Below, one piece after another: positions 1 to 8,995 of a stretch of DNA of 26,728 bases; the stretch's first letter is position 1, and the number at the start of each line of letters is the position of its first letter. The notes under the pieces are model-generated. The model ran no database searches and was not told where the DNA came from. It saw only the letters and a list, made by a program, of their open reading frames with translations. Position numbers and translations under genes: made by a program. The stretch is from Cochliopodium minus. Taxonomy: Eukaryota; Discosea; Himatismenida; Cochliopodiidae. Where the stretch lies: assembly GCA_024220525.1 (NCBI GenBank), contig JAMYWO010000190.1:14613-41340 (forward strand), read 5' to 3'.

Positions 1-126
1 AACTCAAAAATTTGATGCTAAGAAATTTCGAATAATTCAAGATTTTTGCAATTTTTATAAAAAATATCACATATAAGTGAATTAATTCGCCAAATAAACT
101 AATTTTTTTTTGTTTGCCAAATTTAC

Positions 127-208
127 CTTTGATATTGAGGCCATCAACATATGCGGAGAAACATAATCTAAGAGAAAGAATGATAAAAAGAAATTTGATC
201 AAACACAT
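127..208 (-). CDS. Possible first exon of a secreted protein, gene continues off the left edge
   Basis: Reading down from an ATG at 208-206 gives 27 codons that look like a signal peptide: MCLIKF, then a hydrophobic stretch (LFIILSL), then SAYVDGLNIK, ending at a good donor (GTAAAT at 126-125). The rest of the protein is not visible. One acceptor-like AG at 19-18 leads to a stop within five codons in the required phase, so I could not place exon 2. The call rests only on the signal-peptide look and the donor. It could also be chance reading in the 3' flank of the LRR gene, whose stop lies 102 nt upstream at 310-312. Confidence 0.35.
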
Positions 209-309
209 CAAAAAAAAGTTTATTATATCAATTTTTTATTTTTAAATTTATTTTTTTATTATTAAATTAATTTAATTTTGTACATTAAATATTAAACAAA
301 TTTCCAAAC

Positions 310-1449
310 TTATTTTTTGAGAAAAGAAAATAAATAAATAAGAAGTCTTCTTGGCAAAATGCTCATTATGCAATTTCTCTCTTTTCTCAAAAGCAGTAGA
401 GCAATCATAACGTAGGATTTTTTCTTGTTCTCAGCCATGATAACTTCTATTTTTCTGGTGATGTCTTTATCGTGGTTCGGAAACAGAAAAGTAGTAAGAG
501 AGTAATTATTTTGGATGGACTGTAAAATTTTTTGTAAGCTGGAAATGCCCAAATTGGATTTCCTTTTTGAAAAAATAAGTTAAGAAATTTTGAAGTTATA
601 AAAAAAAGATTAAAAATGTATTAAAAAAAAAAAAAGAAACTTTTAAAAAATGAAAAATTACCCAAAATCGTTGTCATTTATGTTTAAAAACGAAATGGAC
701 TGATTATTTTTGAGAAGCGTTCCAATTTCACCAAAGACAGACGGACTCATGCAATTCCCACTGAGATTTAAGTACTTCAAAGTTTTGCTGTCCATTGTAC
801 ACTCTATTAACTGAGTAATGACAATGTCATCAAAGTTGTTGTTGCTAAGGTTTAAGCTCATCAACGATTTGTTCACGCGAAGAGACTCAAAAATGTCTTG
901 AGGAATATCTTTTCTAACCTCTCTGTTGTTGTGCGAGATGTTTATTGAGGTGATCGAATAGTTCACGTGCATTGCATGGAGAATGTGTCTTATTCCCTCT
1001 ACTGTAAGTTTGTTCTTGAATATGTTGAACGATTCCAACTTCCTGTTCATTTTCAGTGCTTCTGACAATACTTTTGCTCCTTCATCAGAAATTTGATTGT
1101 AACTAAGATCCTAAAAAAATAATATTTATTTAGAAATTTCATTAAAAATAAAAAAAATTGCTCGATTTACCAATGTGATCAATGTAGTATTCTCTTTGAT
1201 TATCTCTGATAAATTTTTTGCCGATGTATCACTCAGATTATTGTTGCCGAGTTTCAGAACTTTCAAATTTTGATTATCACGGAGATTGTTCTGTATTATC
1301 TCCAACAATCCATCGTCTCCCAAGTTATTGCTGTTCAAATTGAGTTCTTGGGTTATTGAATTTGGCTTTCAAGAAAATTAAATTAAATTGAATTTTAAAA
1401 AAAAAATAATTACTTTCTCCTTTATCCAAAGAAATCCTCTATTATTCAT
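310..1449 (-). CDS. Leucine-rich repeat protein, ribonuclease-inhibitor-like type
   Basis: Four exons (1414-1449, 1171-1365, 662-1110, 310-562) join in frame to 310 residues. The start is the ATG at 1449-1447, giving MNNRGFLWIKEK, followed by an intron. From about residue 15 the protein is a run of long LRR units with the pattern LxxLxLxxNNLxDxxxxxLxxxLxxNxxL; clear ones are LKVLKLGNNNLSD, LITLDLSYNQISDEGA, LMSLNLSNNNFDD and LKYLNLSGNCMS. The LITL|DLSYNQ join across the intron at 1111-1170 completes a repeat, which supports the splice. No kinase, NACHT, F-box or membrane segment is seen. Such proteins form horseshoe scaffolds for protein binding; the partner is unknown. The C-terminal 40 residues are lysine-rich and hydrophobic and carry no repeat. 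Confidence 0.88.
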
Positions 1450-1658
1450 TTGTTTTCTTTTATAATTTTTCAATTTTTTTTTTTTTTATTTGATCAATGT
1501 GATTTTTTTTTTTTTTTGTTTGGGAATTTTCTTTGGAATTATTATTCATTCAATTAAAATGATTGTTTTTGATTAATAGAATACAAGGTTGTCCTCAAAC
1601 TCAAGATATAAATTTTTTAAAGATAAATATTTTAATGAAAAATAAATTAAGAAGAAAA
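1450..1658. other. Spacer between EF-G1 and the LRR gene
   Basis: This 209-nt gap has T runs at 1476-1491 and 1503-1519 and should hold the 3' end of the EF-G1 transcript and the LRR promoter, both minus strand. No gene is seen. Confidence 0.35.
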
Positions 1659-4339
1659 TTAAATATCTTCATCCTGTTTCTTGAACTCTTCAACAATCTT
1701 GCCCATTCTATCGTTAGTGACTTGACGATGGGTAAGGTACTCCATAGTGAACTCACCACGACCTTGGGTGCTGGAACGCAAGTAAGTGGAGTAACCAAAC
1801 ATTTGAGAAAGAGCAACCTCAGCATCAATCAAAACGCTATCAGTCTTACCATCAATGTTACTGTTCAACAAAGTACCTTTTCTTTTGTTGATACCAGCGA
1901 TGATGGAAGTTTGAAACTCAGCAGGAGCAGTGATGGAGACGGACATGACAGGCTCCAAAAGACCTACATACCCAGCGTTGTTTCTGAAGGCTTGGCGGAC
2001 AGCATACTTGGTGGCCAATTTGAAGGCAAGTTCGGAACTATCGACAGGGTGATAAGCACCATCAGTAATGACCATTCTTACACCCTTCATAGGACTTTCA
2101 GTCAAAGGACCCTTTACGGCCATTTCCAAAAACCCTTTCTTGATAGCAGGGATGTATTGAGGAGGAATGGAACCACCGATAGTTTCATCGGCAAATTCTA
2201 CATCACCAGTGTGGTTACCAGTTGCTTCCAATTTACCTACGATCTTTGCATATTGACCTTGACCTCCTGATTGTTTCTTCAAGAGATAGTTGATATCGAT
2301 GGTGTCGAGGACGGTTTCACGGTAAGACACCTTGGGGTTTCCTACAGTACAATCCACACCAAACTCTCTTTTGAGACGTTCTACGTAAATTTCAAGATGT
2401 AATTCACCCATACCAGAGATAATGATCTCGTTACTTTCTGCGTTCAACTCTACTCTAAAAGTAGGATCTTCTTTTTGAAATTTGGAAAGAGCTTTGCCAA
2501 CTAAATCAAAAAGAAATAAAAATAAAAAAAAAACAATTATTTTCACAGTCATTATTTACATTTAGGATCGGTTCCCTTTCCTTTAGTGTGAAGGGCAAGT
2601 GAAATAACAGGATCAGGAACGTGGATAGAAGTACAAGAAGCTCTGATTTCACCGTCAGTGAAAGTGGTACCAGAGTGGCAATCAACACCAAACATAGCAC
2701 AAATTTCTCCTGCACCAATACTTTCAATTTCTTCCATCTCGTCGGAGTGCATTCTGACCAAACGAGGAACTCTAATTTTTTCACCATTAGACATGTTAAA
2801 GATGTTGTCACCTTTGAAAAAGGGGTTTAGTTAAAAAAATAGTGTTTTATTATGTATGTTTACCTCTTTTGACTCTTCCTTGGTATACTCTGATATAAGT
2901 AAGTTGCCCAAATTTTCCTTCTTCCAATTTAAAAGCAAGAGCAACAAAAGGCTTTTTTTCGTCATTAGAATCCAAAATGATTTCAGATCCATCATTCAAC
3001 ATGTGTGCTTTGTTTTCGACTTCGAAAGGCTTTGGCAAAAAATCTCTTACTCCGTCGAGCAATGGTTGTACTCCTTTATTCTTGAAAGCACTTCCCATCA
3101 AGACAGGAGAAAACTTTCTTGCAATAGTAGCTCTTCTGATGGCATCTCTAAGGTCATCTAAAAAAGATTAAATAGAAATCATCAATTGAACAATAACTGT
3201 TTATATTTTCTAATATTGAATTTAATTACCCTTTGTAATTTCTTGTTCCTCCATCCATTTTTCAGCGAGGATATCATCACAATCTACGAGCATTTCCATC
3301 AATTCCTTTCTCTTGGTCTTCATCAATTCCTTCAACTCCTCTGGAACTTCTCTTCTATCTTGCTTCTCACCGAATTGCCCCATGAATTTCCAAGCACATT
3401 CCTCAATCAAATCGACAACCCCAGAAAAACCTTGTTCTGTTCCGATAGGGAGTTGCAAAGCTGCAGCATTCAATCCTAATTTCTTTCTCAAATCAGTAAT
3501 ACATCTCCATGGATCAGCACCTACAAATATATAAAATGAAATTATAATGATATTCGAAAGAAATGATTTACCTGCTCTATCCAATTTATTGATGAATGTT
3601 ATACGAGGAACATTATATCTTTTCATTTGTCTATCTACGGTATTTGTCTGACTTTGTACACCTCCGACTGCACAAATAACTAAGACAGCACCATCAAGAA
3701 CTCTAAGAGATCTTTCTACTTCGATGGTGAAATCGACGTGACCTTTGCAAGGGAGAATATTTTATTTGAAATTATTTAATTTTATATTGAAATAAATTTC
3801 CTTTTTGTGGATTTTAAATATTGTGGAGATCTTTTTACCTGGTGTATCGATAATATTTATTTGAATATCTCTCCAATGGGCATAGGTTGCAGCAGATTGG
3901 ATAGTGATACCTTTTTCACGTTCCAATTCCATAGAATCCATCTTTGCTCCAACACCATCCTATAATGGTTAACAAAATATGGTGATAAATTCAAATAATT
4001 TGAAGGAAAAATTTGGTAACAATTTACCTTTCCTTTGACTTCATGAATTGCTCTAATTCTTCCAGTATAAAACAAGATTCTTTCAGTCAATGTAGTTTTG
4101 CCACTATCAATATGTGCAGATATACCAATATTTCTCAAATTGGAGATATCTTGTACCTATTATGAAATTTTTAACATGATAAGAATAATTAATATTATAG
4201 ATTTAGAATCTATGTTTTGTTTTACTTCTGTGTTTGTATAGAATCTATTAAAATTGAAAATTTTCTTTGTGTTTGAGAAAGAAAATTTTTTTTTGAGAAT
4301 ATTCTTGTTGAAGGAGGTGAATTTTTTTGTTAATTTCAT
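1659..4339 (-). CDS. GFM1: Mitochondrial elongation factor G1 (translocation GTPase)
   Basis: Eight exons (4226-4339, 4028-4156, 3839-3959, 3572-3742, 3230-3520, 2864-3157, 2560-2811, 1659-2500) give 737 residues, close to the usual length of EF-G1. Residues 1-38 are rich in Lys, Phe and Asn with no acidic residue until the end, as in a mitochondrial transit peptide. The GTPase motifs are intact: AHIDSGKT (52-59), the EREKGIT switch I region (94-100), DTPGH (119-123), NKLD (173-176) and GSAFKNKG (about 297-304). Domain III-V hallmarks follow, such as KEDPTFR and [12 protein letters not shown]. The enzyme moves tRNA and mRNA through the mitochondrial ribosome using GTP. The ATG at 4339 was chosen because upstream in-frame sequence begins only at a TTG. 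It lies downstream of the ankyrin gene on the same strand, with 177 nt between them. Confidence 0.96.
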
Positions 4340-4516
4340 TTGGTTGTTATAGATAGAATTCTGCAAAGAGGAGAAATTATATCAATCACCGATTTTTTTT
4401 TTTATTGAATAAAATTATAAGAACAGTATGAATTTAAACAAAGGAGATATGACTCTATCAGGGATCCTTTTCATAGATTTCCTGTATAATTTTTTAATTA
4501 TTTGATTTGATGCAAA

Positions 4517-5238
4517 TTATAAATTGTTGAGATATTCCACGACATCATCCCTTTTAAAGTGTTTGGCCCATTCTATGGGTAATTTTCTTGAGTGAAATAT
4601 AAGATTGTTGTGAAATGAAAAATAATTTCATACCCATCAGCATCCTTTACGTTACAATTTGCTCCATGTTTCACTAATAATCTCACCTGATTTTGAAAAA
4701 ATTGAGTGCATTTAATAAATTTCAAAAAAATAATACAATTTCAAGATGACCTCTTGAAGCAGCTGCGTATAATGGACCATGGCCTTATATAAATAGGTTA
4801 AATATGAATTTTAATCAAATTATTGATATCCAAACCATGTATCTATATTATAATAAAATAAGAGAAAATTCAAATTGAATAAAATTCTTTTTTAACATCT
4901 AATATGTTTATATCAGCCTTCCTTTCTATCATATATTCAACACAATCCATTTTATTTGTTGCACAAGCGAATCCAATAGAAGAATGATTTGAATCATCTA
5001 ATAGATTGATATCAAATTTGAATTCTTCCAATAATAACTTTATTGCTTCCAAATTTCCTTTATCTGCAGCATAATGCAAAAGTGAAAATTTATATTTCCC
5101 TAGTTTTATGATTTTATTTGTATCACTATTGAATGGTGATACCCTCAACAATCGAAATATCTTATCAAATTCATTCTTCCCGGCATATTCGCATATTTCA
5201 TTGTTCAATTCTTTAATCCTAGTTTCTTCATTTCCCAT
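4517..5238 (-). CDS. Small ankyrin-repeat protein with a 7-nt microexon
   Basis: Five exons (4897-5238, 4836-4842, 4737-4783, 4634-4686, 4517-4586) give 172 residues. The first exon (MGNEETR...) holds two ankyrin units, with SLLHYAADKGNLEAIKLLL and SIGFACATNKMDCVEYMIE. A third unit is split over four exons: ADINILD | IHG | HGPLYAAASRGHLEI | VRLLVKHGANCNVKDADG, and the last exon ends with LPIEWAKHFKRDDVVEYLNNL. Without the 7-nt exon at 4836-4842 the frame is lost and the D-x-x-G-x-x-P-L turn of the repeat is missing; with it both are exact. Its flanking introns are 54 nt (donor GTTAAA, weak) and 52 nt (donor GTTTGG). The protein is probably a soluble binding scaffold; no other domain is present. 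Confidence 0.85.
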
Positions 5239-5676
5239 TTATATTTTTATTAATTTTCATTTTTGCCTTAAAAAAATAGACAAGAGTAGATTTGATTTTT
5301 TAAAGAATTTTAATTTTTTCACGAATGAAGTGGAAAAATAGTTCAAACTGAAATAAAAGAAAAATTATAAAAACTTTATAAAAACTATCTTTATAGTTAA
5401 AAACTCAAAAAACTTGAAGTTCAATTATAAAGAAAACTCTTTAAAAAAAATGAGACATCTTATTGAACAAAAAATGTTGGAATATTAACAATTTGAAAAC
5501 ATTTTCAAAGTTCTCAGGAACTGGAAGCATTTTTTATGTTTAGAAAGTTTTTTAAAACAATTATTTATGAAACAAATCTTTTTTTGGTTGTTCTGGCTAA
5601 ATTTGCAATTTAACATTAAATAAGCCAACAATATCAATTTGGTGGACTTTATTTCTAAATTTGATATATAAAAAAA
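5239..5676. promoter_or_regulatory. Divergent 438-nt spacer between the ankyrin and chitinase genes
   Basis: The two flanking genes start at its ends and point away from each other, so it should hold both promoters. The sequence is very AT-rich. A TATATAAAAAA stretch lies just before the chitinase ATG (5665-5677), and a small inverted repeat, AACTAT-CTTT-ATAGTT, lies near 5384-5400. I see no convincing open reading frame, RNA gene or long repeat. Confidence 0.4.
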
Positions 5677-7301
5677 ATGAAGAATTTAATCTATTTCATT
5701 GTTCTTTTCACCTTATTGTCAATATCCTACTCAATGGATTTAAAGCATAAACCTCACACCACCTCAATAAAGAGAATATCAGATCCTCCAAGAGCTCCAT
5801 TTAGAGCATCGCCACCATATAAGGTAAAGAATTGTACAAGATGAATCTCAAATTGCCAAAATAAATTTGAGAAATTGAAATATATTAATTTTTTTTTCTC
5901 AGGTCATTTATATTGATCAACCAATTGGATGGAGTAATGCGAGTGTAATTGCTCAAGCATTCTATGACATGATCGATGCAGGATTCAACGTGATAAACTT
6001 GGCATTTTTGGTTGATGGACAACCATATGACATGTGTGCAGCTTGGGTCGATGATATGTAAATAAGAAAAAAATAATTATAATTTTGTTTATTTGCAATT
6101 TAGGCAAGGGGTTAGAACACAGGTATCAACATTCATTTTTCTTTTATCAATCATAATTTCACAATCTCAATTGATATAGTTGCTTGATTATGCCCATAGC
6201 AAAGGAGCATCAATATTGGCATCTACAGGAGGATCAACAGATACACCATTCTCACAAAACCCAGAAACATACGCCACTGCTGCTGCTAATTTCGTAGTTC
6301 AAAACAATTTGGATGGATTAGATTTTGATCTAGAGGTATTCCTTCAATGTTTTTGCTTGAATTTAATTGTTTTTTAATTTTCATTTTTTTTTTTTTTTTT
6401 TCTAGAATTTGGCAACTGGTTTCATTGGACCTGGTTTGGGAAATGCTCAAAACACGATTAACTGGATGGTCACTGCAACTTCCACTGCAAGAAAAATTTT
6501 GGGAAGCAACAGATTGATCAGCCATGCTCCACAGTCTCCCTACTTAGTAAGATTATCAATTTTTTGTCAAGATTTGATAAAAATGATAACAATGAAATTT
6601 CCATTTGATTGATCATTTATCGATCATTTTTACTAACTATTTTTTTCTTTATTTTTTTAAGGGTAAAATTGGTTCCACTAGATCTTGGGCAGGTCCTTTG
6701 GGTGGTTATTGCAACGTTTTTACTACTTCAGGGCAAATAGATTTTTTGAATGTCCAATTCTACAACCAAGGTAAGTTTATCTTGTTCCTAATATAAACAT
6801 CTCCCTTCTCATTCTTTTCTTATCATCTAGGAAATAACTATTATGATTACTATTCCATTTATGTAAACTCTGGTAACACTTATCCTGATTCTGCTGTTAG
6901 TGATTTTCCATCCTCTGGTTTCATTTTATTTAATATTAAAAAAATTTCTATTAATTCTTCATATAACTTTTAAAGTTCAAAATGGAATTCTTCTTGGAAA
7001 GCCCCTTACCCCTTCTGATGCAGGTAATGGATACAACACTTCAAGGTAAAAATTTCGAAATTTATTAAACCTTTTTTTAATCCTTTCCTTTTGGTCAGTC
7101 AAGTAAAAAATTTAATTCTTTTTCCTTTTTTTTTTTGATTTCTTTTCAATTTTTTTTTTTTTTAAGATCAATACCATCTTGAGACAAGCCAAATCTAATG
7201 GATTTTATCATGGTTTGATGTTTTGGGAGTTTCCTCAAGCTATTTCCAATCCTCAATCTTTTTTAACCAGCTGGTTGAACAATTGCACCAATGGACTTTA
7301 A
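5677..7301 (+). CDS. Secreted GH18 chitinase
   Basis: Ten exons (5677-5823, 5903-6057, 6104-6122, 6180-6335, 6406-6546, 6662-6770, 6831-6917, 6976-7045, 7099-7102, 7167-7301) give 340 residues. Residues 1-19 are a signal peptide (MKNLIYFIVLFTLLSISYS). The GH18 catalytic motif is intact as DGLDFDLE at 152-159, with Glu159 the expected acid that protonates the glycosidic bond, preceded by the strand ILASTGGSTD. A late motif GLMFWEFPQA corresponds to the final beta strand with its conserved Trp. No chitin-binding module is seen, so it is a lone catalytic domain. Exon 9 is only 4 nt (TCAA), between introns of 53 and 64 nt; it is the only way I found to bypass stops. Exon 7 ends at a weak GTTTCA donor. 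A phagotroph could use it on fungal walls or its own cyst wall. Confidence 0.92.
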
Positions 7302-7446
7302 AGATAATATTAAAGTAGAATTTTTCAGTGAATATTAGTTTAAACATCATTCTGCAATTTTTCTAAAATTACGAATCAGAAGCTCTTTATCATTTTTTTT
7401 CTTTGAGCATTTCATTTTAAAAAAAAAAAAATTGAAACTTTAATAA

Positions 7447-8885
7447 ATGAAGTTTGATATAGAAGATAAAATCGATGTATGAATTCATAGAATGTGCTAT
7501 TTTTTTTTTTAATAAAAATTAATTTTGACGATCTCTAAAGGAAGATTTAGAGAATTTGCCGAATTTGCCATCAATAAATATCAAAGAAAGAAAAGAGATA
7601 GTGAGAGAAGATATTTTCGATGAAAATAGATGTTTTGTATTGTAAGAATTTATAATTATCAATCAATGTATAAGATTCTCAATAAAAGAATTTATTACCG
7701 TATTTTATTTATAGATACAATTTCCTCACTGATGAAGAATGCGATTTCTATATCAAAGAATCGGAAAAGTTGGGAATAGGTCTATTGAAATCAGATAAGA
7801 GATATCGTAACAATGATAGATTGTTGTGTTTGTCCACGGAGACATCCAATGTGTTTTACGACAGATTGAAGCCCTATCTTGAAGACATAACAATAACAAA
7901 AGAAAGCAACAAAAATGTTGGACAAGGATTGTTGTTGGATGGTCTCTTCAATTTTAAAAAAAATTTTTATTAATCCTTAATAATTTTTTTAACAGGGGAG
8001 TGGGTTCCATTAAAAATCAATGATCACTTTCGAGTTTGTAAATATCTACCAGGAGGACATTTTGGTAATTTTTTTTTCTTCATTTTTTCTTTGTTATTAA
8101 TTTGTTTACTATTTGCAAAAAAAAAAAAAAAATACCAGCCCCACATTATGACGGTATTTTTTAAATTTTTTTTTTATTAAAAAAGTATAAAATTTTCAAT
8201 AAAATAAATTTTCTAGGTGTAATCACCAAAAATTTTAATCAGAGATCGATGAAAACATTCATGATCTATCTTAACGACGATTTTGAAGGAGGAACAACTA
8301 ATTTTGTTGATGATGTAAAATAAATTTAATTTTTATTTTAAAAACTTCATCTTGGATAATTATTTTTAAAGAGCCAACCTTTGTTTAAGAATGAGAAGGG
8401 ACTGTTTGTTGCAGAAGAACACAACATACTTTATAAGTTGAAACCAAAAAAAGGGATGTTGCTTCTCTTTAACCATAACTTGCTTCATGAAGGTAAAATA
8501 ATAAATAGTTTTTAATTTTTTATATTTTTTTTAAATTTTATGTGAATTTTTTTAAAAATGATTTTTTTAGGTGAAGAGTTGAAAAATGGCCAAAAATACA
8601 TCATGAGATCTGATGTTTTTTATTCAAGAAGCAAACAACCAGAAAACGTAGATCCAAAATTAAAGGAGGTTTATTCATTTTTTTTAAATAATTTTATTTA
8701 CTTATTTATTATTTATTTATTTATTATTTATTTATTCATTTTTTTTATTTCTTAATATTTTTTAGGCTGCTTCTTTGTACATGCAAGCTGAAGAATTGGA
8801 GAAGAACAGCAAGAGTATGCAGGCCATGGAGTTATACAGGCGCGCAGAAAAATTATATCCGGGAATTGGGGACATGTTGAAATGA
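7447..8885 (+). CDS. 2-oxoglutarate/Fe(II) oxygenase (prolyl-hydroxylase type) with a FBXO9-like C-terminal motif
   Basis: Nine exons (7447-7476, 7541-7641, 7715-7941, 7996-8064, 8139-8153, 8217-8314, 8372-8492, 8571-8668, 8766-8885) give 292 residues ending at TGA. The double-stranded beta-helix motifs are complete: PHYD supplies iron ligands His145 and Asp147, LLHEG supplies the distal His219, and Lys229 (GQKYIMRSD) sits ten residues later as the expected 2-oxoglutarate binder. Such enzymes hydroxylate side chains using O2 and 2-oxoglutarate. No signal peptide is visible, so it is probably cytosolic or nuclear. Residues 254-292 (AASLYMQAEELEKNS..., then AMELYRRAEKLYPGI) resemble the TPR-like segment before the F-box in FBXO9, but no F-box follows. 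The substrate is unknown. The start ATG is followed by an intron after ten codons. Confidence 0.88.
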
Positions 8886-8995
8886 TCATTATGTTAAAAC
8901 GCTTGAAAATGACTTCAAAATGAATTTAAAAAAAAATTTAAAAAATAATTTAAAAAATAATATAAAAAATAAATAAAAAATTTATTGTTTTTCCC

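Noticed and set aside
1563-2270. 235-codon plus-strand open frame
   Set aside because: It lies antisense to the last, conserved exon of mitochondrial EF-G1 and has no family-like content.
7046-7166. Frameshift or pseudogene in the chitinase
   Set aside because: A 4-nt exon between two well-formed introns restores the frame and the conserved end of the enzyme.
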